Shown in pieces: positions 44,758 to 52,700 of a stretch of 64,000 bases of DNA; within the stretch, counting starts at the first letter, position 1; every line of letters starts with the position of its first letter. Source of the stretch: Gordonia crocea (GTDB taxonomy: Bacteria > Actinomycetota > Actinomycetes > Mycobacteriales > Mycobacteriaceae); the NCBI RefSeq assembly GCF_009932435.1, contig NZ_BJOU01000019.1, forward strand, positions 1 to 64,000. Reading direction: 5' to 3'. The position numbers and the translations under genes were made by a program. A model generated the notes under the pieces. That model ran no database searches. It saw only the letters and a list, made by a program, of their open reading frames with translations, and was not told the DNA's origin.

Positions 44758-45900
44758 ATGTACGGTTTGAGATGGGGGACATTGATTGTGGCCGCAGCCT
44801 TGGGGCTGTGGGCGGTTTCGGTGTGGATTGCCGTCGATTCGGTGACGGCGACGGACTCGACGCTGTCGTTGGTCAACGCTGCGACCGCCGCCGCCGCTGC
44901 GACGGTGCTCGTCGCGGCCATGATCATCGTCAGCGCGCCATCGTCGCGGCGCCCGACGGTGGCGATGGCGGTGGTTCCCGCTGCCGGGTTGGATCTGCTG
45001 TACCTCTTCGTCGAAGCGCCCGGGGATTCGGTGATCGCCGCCTTGGCGTCTGGGCTGGCCATCGCCGGGTGGTCATTGGGACATCGGCGGCACCGCGCGG
45101 CATTGCTCGCCGCGCTCGTCGGCGGGTCGGCGGTGGGGATGGTCGGGTACCTCCAATACTCGTTCACCGGGCCCGCGGACCCCGGGCCGGCGGTCGCCGG
45201 AGCCGGTGCCCTGAGCCCGGGGGCAGCGGTCTTCTGGTTCACTTTCGGCCTGTACGCGGTGGTCTTGGCGCTCGCCGTGGCGGCGGTGTGGTTCGGCGTG
45301 TGGATCGATCGCCGCATCGGCGACAAGTCCGACGTCCACTCGGGCCGAGACAGTGACGAGACGCGGGTCTTCATCCTCGGGGCGACGGCCATGTCTCTTG
45401 GCGGCATCGCGGTGGGTGCCGTGGTGTTGTTCTGGCTTGTGGGCTCTGCCCTGCCGACCGCGATGGTCGTGATGGTGGCCGGTGCCGGCGTCGCGGCCTG
45501 CGGGGCGATCATGCTCGCCGCCGACCCGGCCGTACGACCCCGGGGATGGACGGCGGTGACGCTCGTGGTGGCGGCGCTCGTGGTGGTACTCGCCGATTCC
45601 TCGCCGGTGGGCGTATCCGGCCTTGCGTTGGGCGGAGGTCTGGCGGCGTGGTTCGTCGGGCGGCGCCGTCTGCCGGTCCTCGCCCTGGCGCCGGTGGCCG
45701 GATGCGTTCTGTTGGTGGAAGCGCAGGTCTTCTACTGGCTCATCGGTCAGCAGTGGCAGTCCCATTGGTACTTCGTCTCCATCGCCGTCGTTCTCGGTCT
45801 CCCGCTGACGTGGCTGGGGACGATCGGCGGATTCGCGCATTTGGGTGCCCGGGTCGACCCGCAGACGACCGATGCGGCAATCGGCGATGCGGCGGGGTAA
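44758..45900 (+). CDS. Multi-pass membrane protein of unknown function
   Basis: A 380-residue protein with about 9-10 hydrophobic segments, for example LIVAAALGLWAVSVWIAV at the N-terminus and AVFWFTFGLYAVVLALAVAA in the middle. No family is recognised. TACACT at 44745-44750 stands 7 nt before ATG 44758, so the mRNA is likely leaderless. The same frame is open far upstream through the DUF2236 gene, but that part is an antisense shadow. The gene downstream encodes another membrane protein. Confidence 0.82.
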   Translation: MYGLRWGTLIVAAALGLWAVSVWIAVDSVTATDSTLSLVNAATAAAAATVLVAAMIIVSAPSSRRPTVAMAVVPAAGLDLLYLFVEAPGDSVIAALASGLAIAGWSLGHRRHRAALLAALVGGSAVGMVGYLQYSFTGPADPGPAVAGAGALSPGAAVFWFTFGLYAVVLALAVAAVWFGVWIDRRIGDKSDVHSGRDSDETRVFILGATAMSLGGIAVGAVVLFWLVGSALPTAMVVMVAGAGVAACGAIMLAADPAVRPRGWTAVTLVVAALVVVLADSSPVGVSGLALGGGLAAWFVGRRRLPVLALAPVAGCVLLVEAQVFYWLIGQQWQSHWYFVSIAVVLGLPLTWLGTIGGFAHLGARVDPQTTDAAIGDAAG

Positions 45901-45929
45901 TGGTCGTTCGCGCGGCTAGGGTTTCTCCC

Positions 45930-46691
45930 ATGTCGAGTCCCGTGCCCAACATCCGACCCTCTGCCCAGCTGGGATATCCAGCCCCACCCCCGCCGCGGCC
46001 GTCGGTGCCGGTGGCGGGCGGGCCAACACCGAAGCCGAGCGGCCGGGAGTCGGGGCTCCTCGGGGCGGCGGTCATCGGTGTGTACGTCCTCGGCGCCCTC
46101 GCCCACGCCCTCACGACGGTCATCGGCTTCCTCAGCGGCGGCGGCAACGATATCCTCTTCTCCGCCGATACCGCGGTGATGGTCCTTGCCGAGGTCGCCG
46201 TGATCGGGCTGGTGCTCGTCGCGGCCCTACGCCGGCGGGCGGCGGTGGCGATCATCCTCGCCGTCGCCGTGGTGGTGCGGATTCCCGTGTGGTTGTTCCT
46301 GGCGAAGTCACTGTTCGACTACGGGCTCTTCGGCGGGTACGACATGACCTGGGTGTACACGTGGGGCCTCACGGTCGATTTCGGGGTGGCGATCGCCCTG
46401 GTGATGGCCGCCTGGTACCTGGGGCGCCGCCGCAGCCCCGTGCCCGTGGTTCTCGCCCCCGTTGCCGGATTGATGGTGGCGCTCGCAACGTGGGGGACCG
46501 GCCGACTGCTCGGACACTGGCATATCAACTACGCCGGTAACTCCGACATGGAGTTCCGGACCGAACTGGCGGTCCGGTCCGCCTCCTTAACCGTGGCGAA
46601 CGTCATCGTGGTGGTTGCGCTGGTCGTCGGATTCGCGTGGCTGGGCGTCGCCCTCGACCGTCGCGCCCCGGCCGGGCCGCCACCGTTGTGA
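45930..46691 (+). CDS. Membrane protein with Pro-rich N-terminus
   Basis: A 253-residue protein with a Pro/Ser-rich cytoplasmic N-terminus (APPPPRPSVPVAGG) and about five to six membrane helices (LGAAVIGVYVLGALAHALTT and others). No family is recognised. TAGGGT at 45917-45922 lies 7 nt before ATG 45930, again a leaderless arrangement. Its stop overlaps the GTG of menC (GTGA). Confidence 0.8.
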   Translation: MSSPVPNIRPSAQLGYPAPPPPRPSVPVAGGPTPKPSGRESGLLGAAVIGVYVLGALAHALTTVIGFLSGGGNDILFSADTAVMVLAEVAVIGLVLVAALRRRAAVAIILAVAVVVRIPVWLFLAKSLFDYGLFGGYDMTWVYTWGLTVDFGVAIALVMAAWYLGRRRSPVPVVLAPVAGLMVALATWGTGRLLGHWHINYAGNSDMEFRTELAVRSASLTVANVIVVVALVVGFAWLGVALDRRAPAGPPPL

Positions 46692-47650
46692 TCGCGCCCC
46701 TCGAGAACCTCCTCGCCACCGCGGTCGTCGTGTCCCTGCCCATGCGGGTCCGGTTCCGCGGCATCACCGTGCGGGAGGCCGTCCTCTTCCGCGGTCCGGC
46801 CGGGTGGGGTGAGTTCTCGCCGTTCGTCGAATACGACGACGAGGAGGCGTCGGCGTGGCTGGCCGCCGGGATCGAGGCGGCTTGGTTGGGCCCGCCGACC
46901 CCGGTGCGCGCGGCGGTCGAGGTCAATGCGACGGTCCCCGCGGTGCCGGCCGAGGAGGTCGCGCAGATCCTGGCCCGCTTCCCCGGCGCGCGCACGGCCA
47001 AGGTCAAGGTGGCCGAGAAGGGGCAACGCCTCGAGGACGACGTGGCGCGCGTGGCCGCCGTGCGAGAGTTGGTCGAGAAGGTGCGCGTCGACGCCAACGG
47101 TGGGTGGACCGTCGACGAGGCGGTCACCGCCATCGGGGCGCTCGGCGACCTGGAATACGTCGAACAGCCGTGTCGGACCATCGACGAGCTCGCCCGGGTG
47201 CGCCGCGCGGTCGCGACGCCCATCGCCGCCGACGAATCGATCCGCAAGGCCGACGACCCGCTGCGCGTCGTCGCCGCCGACGCCGCCGACATCGCGGTGG
47301 TCAAGGTCGCGCCCCTGGGCGGGATGCGGCGCGTGCTGGCGCTGGCCGAACAGATCCCGCTACCGATCGTCGTGTCCAGCGCGCTAGACACCGCCGTCGG
47401 GATCGGTGCCGGCGTGGCGACCGCGGCCGCCCTGCCGCGGCTCGACCATGCATGCGGGCTGGGGACCGGCGCGCTCTTCGTCGACGATGTGACGGCCGAT
47501 CCGTTTGTCCCGACGGACGCGATGCTGTCCCCGCGGCGGGTGGAGGTGTCGGACCCCCCGCGGGCCGATCCGGCACGGCAACGGTGGTGGCTCGACCGCC
47601 TGCGCCGGTGTTATGCGCTGGTCGCAGACGCGGGCAACACCCCAGTTTGA
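46688..47650 (+). CDS. menC: o-Succinylbenzoate synthase
   Basis: A 320-residue enolase-superfamily enzyme. It has the N-terminal capping domain (LPMRVRFRGITVREAVL) and GWGEFSPFVEYDDEEA, then the barrel with the KxK catalytic pair in TAKVKVAEKG, metal ligands in VRVDANGGWT, EYVEQPCR and IAADESIR, and Lys in AVVKVAPLGG. It dehydrates SHCHC to o-succinylbenzoate in menaquinone synthesis. The start is GTG 46688. No other men genes are near. The stop codon lies within the next palindromic operator. Confidence 0.9.
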   Translation: MIAPLENLLATAVVVSLPMRVRFRGITVREAVLFRGPAGWGEFSPFVEYDDEEASAWLAAGIEAAWLGPPTPVRAAVEVNATVPAVPAEEVAQILARFPGARTAKVKVAEKGQRLEDDVARVAAVRELVEKVRVDANGGWTVDEAVTAIGALGDLEYVEQPCRTIDELARVRRAVATPIAADESIRKADDPLRVVAADAADIAVVKVAPLGGMRRVLALAEQIPLPIVVSSALDTAVGIGAGVATAAALPRLDHACGLGTGALFVDDVTADPFVPTDAMLSPRRVEVSDPPRADPARQRWWLDRLRRCYALVADAGNTPV

Positions 47651-47675
47651 AACAAAGCGTTCCATTTGTTCCAAT
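47646..47675. promoter_or_regulatory. 30-bp palindromic operator of the CYP136-like operon
   Basis: TTTGAAACAAA-N8-TTTGTTCCAAT has the same layout as the element at 44685-44714, with two mismatched pairs. A TACAGT -10 box at 47682-47687 follows, so the operator covers the -35 region of the P450 promoter. It also overlaps the end of menC. Confidence 0.72.
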
Positions 47676-47757
47676 AGCGGGTACAGTGAGAGATAGGCCA
47701 CAGCCGGTCTGTCGCGCGCCCGGACTCCGGGTGCGTCAATCGAACGGAGATCCGCTC

Positions 47758-49098
47758 ATGACTACGGTATTCGCCCAGGCCCCCGCGGGGAGCGACCTGC
47801 GAGACATCCCCGGCAACCCGCGCAACGGTGTGCTGGAGATCCTGCGGATGCGCCACGACCCGTTCACCTTCGCCGAGACCCGGCGCGAGGAGTTCGGCGA
47901 CGTCTCGGCGATGAGCGCCTTCGGGATCAAGATGGTGACCTGCGCCGGCGCGGACGCCGCCCAGGAAATCCTGATGAACAAGGACAAGGCCTTCGCCAAC
48001 GGCCCGGCGTGGAGCTACTTCATCGGCCCCTTCTTCAACCGCGGCGTGATGCTGCTCGACTTCGACGAGCACCGCCACCACCGCCACATCCTGCAGCAGG
48101 CCTTCACCCCGAAGGTGCTCAAGGGCTACTTCGATGAGATGCAGCCGGTCATCATCGACCGCGTCGCCAACCTCCCGACCGGCCGGGTCACGATGCTCGA
48201 CCAGTTCAAGGAGCTGACCCTCGATGTCGCGTTGGAGGTCTTCCTCGGCGTCGAACTGCCCAAGGCCGAGGCCGACAAGCTCAACAAGGCCTTCATCGAG
48301 ACGGTCCGTGCCGGCGTCGCCCTGGTGCGCAAGCCGATCCCGCCGGGGCGGTGGTGGAAGGGCGTGCGCTCCCGCAAGATCCTCGAGGAGTTCTTCTACG
48401 AGCACATCCCGGCCAAGCGGGCGAAGCAAACCCCCGACCTGTTCTCGGTGCTGTGCCACGCGGAGAGCGACGAGGGGCACACCTTCACCGACGAGGACAT
48501 CGTCAACCACATGATCTTCGTGCTCATGGCGGCCCACGACACCTCGACCATCACCATGACCCAGATGGCCTACAACATGGCCAAGAACCCGGCGTGGCAG
48601 GAGCGGGCGCGCGAGCAGTCCCTGGCACTGCCCGCCGTCTTGGAATACGACGACCTGGGCGAGTTCGACATCGTCGACCGCATCATGCGCGAATCGCTGC
48701 GGCTGTGCCCGCCGGTGCCGGCCCAGCCCCGGACGGCGGTCAAGGACACCCAGGTGCAGGGCTACTTCATCCCGGAGGGGACGCTGGTGGTGGTTCCGCA
48801 GATGACCAACCACCGCGACGAGCAGTTCTTCCCGCACCCCGAGGTCTTCGACCCAGATCGCTACACCGCGGAGCGTGCGGAGGACAAGGCGCACCGATTC
48901 GCGTGGACCCCGTTCGGAGGCGGTGTGCACAAGTGCATCGGCCTGTATTTTGGCCAGATGGAGATCAAAACGATCATGCACAACCTGCTGCGCGATTTCG
49001 AGTGGTCGGTCCCGTCCGACTACGTGATTCCGATGGACTGGAGCGCGCTGCCGGTGCCCAAGGACCACCTGCCCGTCACGTTGTCGCGACGCGCATGA
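47758..49098 (+). CDS. Cytochrome P450, CYP136-like
   Basis: A 446-residue P450. It has the I-helix motif FVLMAAHDTSTITMTQMA, ExxR in RIMRESLRLCPPVP, and the heme loop FGGGVHKCIGLYFGQMEIK. The long eukaryote-like form and gene order (P450, TetR, SDR) resemble M. tuberculosis cyp136 (Rv3059) with Rv3058c and Rv3057c. ATG 47758 follows CGGAG. It heads an operon coupled by ATGA to the TetR gene, and a FAD reductase later in the operon may supply electrons. Substrate unknown. Confidence 0.9.
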   Translation: MTTVFAQAPAGSDLRDIPGNPRNGVLEILRMRHDPFTFAETRREEFGDVSAMSAFGIKMVTCAGADAAQEILMNKDKAFANGPAWSYFIGPFFNRGVMLLDFDEHRHHRHILQQAFTPKVLKGYFDEMQPVIIDRVANLPTGRVTMLDQFKELTLDVALEVFLGVELPKAEADKLNKAFIETVRAGVALVRKPIPPGRWWKGVRSRKILEEFFYEHIPAKRAKQTPDLFSVLCHAESDEGHTFTDEDIVNHMIFVLMAAHDTSTITMTQMAYNMAKNPAWQERAREQSLALPAVLEYDDLGEFDIVDRIMRESLRLCPPVPAQPRTAVKDTQVQGYFIPEGTLVVVPQMTNHRDEQFFPHPEVFDPDRYTAERAEDKAHRFAWTPFGGGVHKCIGLYFGQMEIKTIMHNLLRDFEWSVPSDYVIPMDWSALPVPKDHLPVTLSRRA

Positions 49099-49682
49099 CC
49101 GGGCGCAAGGCGCGCTCCACGGCCACCGTCGAGGACCAGGAGTCGGCGATCATCGCCGCGGCGGCCAGCGAGTTCGCCGCGGTCGGGATCCGCCGCGCCA
49201 ACATGGACGAGGTCGCGGTCGCCGCCGGGGTCAGCCGGTCCACCCTGTATCGACGCTTCCCGAACAAGGACAGCCTGCTGCTGGCCGTCGCCGCCGACAC
49301 CTATGAGAAGGGCATGGTCCGACTCGAGGCGGCGGTGATCGGGCTGGGCCCGCGCGAGGCGGTCGTCGAGGCCTTCGCCACCGGTGCGGAGATGGTGAGC
49401 ACCGATCCGCTGCTCAGCCGTATGGTGCTCGAGGACTACGAGGTCCGCAACGTGACCTCGTCGATGAACACCATCTTCATCCAGATGGTCACCGATCGCG
49501 TCGCGCAGACCCTGCGCGCCACCGGAGCGACCATGCCTGAAGACAAACTCCTCCAAGCCGTCGAACTGCATGTGCGCCTGGTCATCTCCTACCTGGAGAA
49601 CCCGGTATCGGACCCGACGAGGAGCACGACCGAGTACGCGCGCGGCATGGCCGCGGAGTTCCTCGCCCCGATGATCTACTGA
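49095..49682 (+). CDS. TetR family regulator of the CYP136-like operon
   Basis: A 195-residue TetR protein: FAAVGIRRANMDEVAVAAGV then SRSTLYRRFPNKDSLLLAV for the HTH. The C-terminal half is ligand-binding and includes FIQMVTDRVAQTL. It starts at ATG 49095 inside the P450 stop (ATGA). It is the only regulator in the operon and so likely binds the 30-bp palindrome upstream of the P450 and the identical-type site at the DUF2236 gene. Confidence 0.9.
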   Translation: MTGRKARSTATVEDQESAIIAAAASEFAAVGIRRANMDEVAVAAGVSRSTLYRRFPNKDSLLLAVAADTYEKGMVRLEAAVIGLGPREAVVEAFATGAEMVSTDPLLSRMVLEDYEVRNVTSSMNTIFIQMVTDRVAQTLRATGATMPEDKLLQAVELHVRLVISYLENPVSDPTRSTTEYARGMAAEFLAPMIY

Positions 49683-49709
49683 GCGACCACAGACCCAGGA
49701 GAACCTTCA

Positions 49710-50552
49710 GTGAAGTTTGGATCCAAACCCGCCCCGACCGCGGACGCCCTGCGTGACAAGGTCGTCGCGGTGACCGGCGGTGCCCGCGGCATCGGTTTCG
49801 AGACCGCGACGCAGCTCTTCGCCGCGAAGGCCCGCGTGGTGATCGGCGACATCGACGGCGACGCCGTCGGCAAGGCCGCCGCCGACCTCGGGATCGAGGG
49901 GATCGAACTCGACGTCACCTCGCCGGAGTCGATCGAGGCATTCCTCGACGAGGCGGAGAAGCGCGTCGGCCCGGTCGACGTGCTCATCAACAACGCGGGG
50001 ATCATGCCGGTGGGCCCGTTCCTCAACTACGACGCGGCGCTGATCCGGCGCACCATCGAGATCGATCTGCTGGGGGTCATCTGGGGGTCGCAGGCGGCCG
50101 CGAAACGGATGGTCGCCCGCGGGCACGGACATATCGTCAACGTCGCGTCGGTCGCCGGGCGGCTGCCGATGCCCGGGCTCACCGTGTACAACGCGGCCAA
50201 GGCCGGGGTCATCGAGTTCTCCGAGGCGCTGGCCGCCGAGCTCGCCGACTCGGGCGTCGCGGTGTCGTCGATCCTGCCGTCGTTCACCAACACCGGACTG
50301 ATCAGCGGGTTGGAGACCAACCGCTACATCCGCATCGTCGAACCCGAGGTGGTGGCCGCGCAGGTCGTCGCGACGGTGATCAAGCCGCAGGTGCGCACGG
50401 CCGCACCCCGGTCGATGGGCTGGGTGCACGCCAACACGATCATGCCGCAGGCGCTCAAGCGCCGGACGCGCAAGATGACCGGCCTGGACCACATCTTCCT
50501 CAACTACGACAGCTCGTCGCGGGCCGAGTACAACAAGCGCATCGGCCAGTGA
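49710..50552 (+). CDS. SDR family oxidoreductase in the CYP136-like operon
   Basis: A 280-residue SDR, GTG 49710 behind CAGGAGAA. Motifs are VAVTGGARGIGFETATQLF, VLINNAGIMPVGPFL and the catalytic ASVAGRLPMPGLTVYNAAKAG. The C-terminal tail (FLNYDSSSRAEYNKRIGQ) is longer than minimal SDRs. The corresponding M. tuberculosis gene is Rv3057c. It may oxidise a P450-made alcohol. The next gene starts in its stop (GTGA). Confidence 0.9.
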   Translation: MKFGSKPAPTADALRDKVVAVTGGARGIGFETATQLFAAKARVVIGDIDGDAVGKAAADLGIEGIELDVTSPESIEAFLDEAEKRVGPVDVLINNAGIMPVGPFLNYDAALIRRTIEIDLLGVIWGSQAAAKRMVARGHGHIVNVASVAGRLPMPGLTVYNAAKAGVIEFSEALAAELADSGVAVSSILPSFTNTGLISGLETNRYIRIVEPEVVAAQVVATVIKPQVRTAAPRSMGWVHANTIMPQALKRRTRKMTGLDHIFLNYDSSSRAEYNKRIGQ

Positions 50553-51106
50553 CGGAGGGGGTGCAGACGCCCGCGTCGCGCGACCGCGAGTTGGTGGCCG
50601 CCGAGCGGCGGGAGCGGCAGAGTTATCTCGCCCTGGCGGGCGGGACGGAAAGCCGGTGGCCCCGCCTACTCCTCGTACTCGCGGCGCTCGCCGCCGTCAC
50701 CGGGCTGGTCGCGGCGGTGATCGCCGGTCGCGGCCCCAGCGACGACGACTTCCAGCGCGCCGCGGCCCAGCGGGTCGGTGCGCTGCTCACCGTCGACCCC
50801 GGCCACCCCGACCGAGCCAAGCGCATCCTCGCCGGGGCGACCGGCGAGTTCCACGACGAGTTCGCGCAGTCCGCCGACGCCTATACGCGGTTCGTCCGGT
50901 CGGCCGGCACCGTGTCGGACGGACGCGTCACCGGTACCGGGCTCACCGCCCGTCGCGACAACAGCGCCGAGGTGCTCGTCGCGGCATCGGTGGACCTCGC
51001 CGCCTCCAGGACCGCTCCGGCGCGCAGCACCGACTTCCGGTTGCGCGTGGTGGTCGTCGACGAGGGCGGGGCGTTCAAACTCGCGAAAGTGCAGTACCTC
51101 CCGTGA
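50549..51106 (+). CDS. Mce-associated-type membrane protein 1 of 4
   Basis: A 185-residue protein with a ~45-residue charged cytoplasmic N-terminus (RELVAAERRERQSYLALAGG), one membrane helix (LLLVLAALAAVTGLVAAVIA), and a ~110-residue external part. That part follows the NTF2-like layout of Mce-associated (Mam/Mas) proteins: a helix, FHDEFAQSADAYTRFV, then beta strands ending in FKLAKVQYLP. GTG start overlapping the SDR stop. It is the first of four consecutive proteins of this layout. Confidence 0.75.
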   Translation: MTEGVQTPASRDRELVAAERRERQSYLALAGGTESRWPRLLLVLAALAAVTGLVAAVIAGRGPSDDDFQRAAAQRVGALLTVDPGHPDRAKRILAGATGEFHDEFAQSADAYTRFVRSAGTVSDGRVTGTGLTARRDNSAEVLVAASVDLAASRTAPARSTDFRLRVVVVDEGGAFKLAKVQYLP

Positions 51107-51603
51107 CCCGGGCCGGCGCCGCCGCCGATGCCGCCGCGGCCGTCGTGGACCGCCGCCGGCTGGTCTTCGTGGCGGCGGCAGCCGTGGTCGCCCTCGCCGC
51201 CCTGGCCGTCCTCGTCGGGCAGGTGGCCGGGGTGCGCGCCGCCGCCGACGAGCGGGCCCAGCGCAACGCCGTGCGCGCGGCCGCGCCGTCGATCATCGCC
51301 GGCGTCTTCGACCACACCCCGACCACCGTTGCCGCGGACAGCCGACGCGCCCGCACACTGGTCAGTGACGAGTTCGCCGCGGCCAACGCGGCTGCCCTGA
51401 GCGGCGACCGGATCGGTGCGGCCCGGTGGCGCACGCGGTCGGTCGGGGTCGGCGAGTCCGGCCGGGACTGGGTCGACGCCGTCGCCGTCGTCACGGTCAC
51501 CGATCCGCGGAACCCGGCCTTCACCGACGACCGGATCGTCGCGGTGCGGTTCGTGTCTCGCGACGGGCGTTGGCTGCTCGACTCGGTGGAGCGCATCCGG
51601 TGA
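51103..51603 (+). CDS. Mce-associated-type membrane protein 2 of 4
   Basis: A 166-residue protein: a short N-terminus, a membrane helix (VFVAAAAVVALAALAVLVGQV), then an external NTF2-like part ending in the typical strand RDGRWLLDSVERIR. It has VSDEFAAANAAALSG where Mam proteins have the F-x-D/E-F helix. GTG 51103 overlaps the previous stop, and the next gene overlaps its stop (both GTGA). Function in its own right unknown; Mam proteins stabilise Mce lipid importers. Confidence 0.73.
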   Translation: MTRAGAAADAAAAVVDRRRLVFVAAAAVVALAALAVLVGQVAGVRAAADERAQRNAVRAAAPSIIAGVFDHTPTTVAADSRRARTLVSDEFAAANAAALSGDRIGAARWRTRSVGVGESGRDWVDAVAVVTVTDPRNPAFTDDRIVAVRFVSRDGRWLLDSVERIR

Positions 51604-52199
51604 CCGCGCCGGGCGGACCGGTCCGCACCAGGGAACGCGACGCCGCGCTGCGCCGCTGGCGGTCGGCGCGCATCGCGGCCGGCCCCGCGCTGCGGCGACG
51701 GGCGCAGCAGCGCCGCGCGCGGTTGCTCGTCGGGCTGCGCGCCGCGGTCGTCGTGGCGACCCTGGCCGTGGTCGCCGTCATCGTCATGGCCTTCGTCTCC
51801 CACCGCGACACCGCCGCGACCGAGCGCGGGGAACAAGCGCAGGCCGCCGCCCGCTCCGCGCTGACCACCATGCTCACCGCCGACCCGGCCAAGGCCCAGG
51901 CCTACGCCGACGCGGTGCTGGCGGTGACCACCGGCGAGCAACGCCGGCGGATCGAGGCGGGCCGCGCCGAACTCGTCGGCGAGATCGCCCGGCAGACCGG
52001 GCCGTCGACCGGGCAGGTGCTCTCGGTGACCCTCGTCGACGAGCCGCGCACCGACGGGGACGTCACCGTCCTCGTCGTCGCCGAAGCCACCAACCCGCAA
52101 CTCATCGGGGCCGACACCACCGCCAAGCGGATTCCGGTCGTGGTGACGATGAGCCGGGTCGACGGGCATTGGCTCGTGGCGAAGGCGAGGCAGGCGTGA
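51600..52199 (+). CDS. Mce-associated-type membrane protein 3 of 4
   Basis: A 199-residue protein with a strongly basic N-terminus (RRWRSARIAAGPALRRRAQQ), one membrane helix (AAVVVATLAVVAVIVMAFVS) and an external NTF2-like part ending DGHWLVAKARQA. The basic N-terminus predicts an N-in topology. GTG start and GTGA overlaps on both sides show tight translational coupling with its neighbours. Confidence 0.73.
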   Translation: MTAPGGPVRTRERDAALRRWRSARIAAGPALRRRAQQRRARLLVGLRAAVVVATLAVVAVIVMAFVSHRDTAATERGEQAQAAARSALTTMLTADPAKAQAYADAVLAVTTGEQRRRIEAGRAELVGEIARQTGPSTGQVLSVTLVDEPRTDGDVTVLVVAEATNPQLIGADTTAKRIPVVVTMSRVDGHWLVAKARQA

Positions 52200-52687
52200 C
52201 CCGGCGGGCGGTCGTGACGACCGCATTCGCCGCGGTGCTGGCGGTGGTCGCCGCGCTCGCGTGGTGGCACGCGATCGACCGGCCCGACGGGAAGGCAGCG
52301 GCCCGATCCGCGGTCATGGCCGCCGCCGCGCAGGCCACCACCACACTGATGACGCAGCGCCCCGGCGACCCCGCGGTGCGCGGCGACGTCGCGGCCGTGC
52401 TGACCGGTCGCCTGGCCGACGAATACGCCAGCCAGGGGGCCGACGTGGTGCTCCCGGGGGCCCTCGGCCAGCAGATGAGCCTGACCGCGCGGGTGGTCGG
52501 AACCGGGGTCGCCGACCTGCACGGATCCCGCGCCCGGGTGCTGCTTTTCGTCGATCTGTGGGCGGCGCCGAAGGCCGCTGCGGGTCAACCGGAGAGGGTA
52601 GCCTTGGTCCGCTGGGCGGCGATGCGTAATGTCGACGGGACGTGGCTGCTCGCGGGGCTCACCCCGGTGGGCGGAGCGGTGTCCTGA
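52196..52687 (+). CDS. Mce-associated-type membrane protein 4 of 4
   Basis: A 163-residue protein with an N-terminal membrane helix (VVTTAFAAVLAVVAALAWWHA), possibly an uncleaved signal anchor. Its external part ends RNVDGTWLLAGLTPVGG, the same final strand as the other three. GTG 52196 overlaps the previous stop. The FAD reductase follows 13 bp later. No yrbE or mce gene is present nearby, so all four are orphan Mce-associated-type proteins. Confidence 0.72.
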   Translation: MTRRAVVTTAFAAVLAVVAALAWWHAIDRPDGKAAARSAVMAAAAQATTTLMTQRPGDPAVRGDVAAVLTGRLADEYASQGADVVLPGALGQQMSLTARVVGTGVADLHGSRARVLLFVDLWAAPKAAAGQPERVALVRWAAMRNVDGTWLLAGLTPVGGAVS

Positions 52688-52700
52688 GGAGAGGGGTGGC

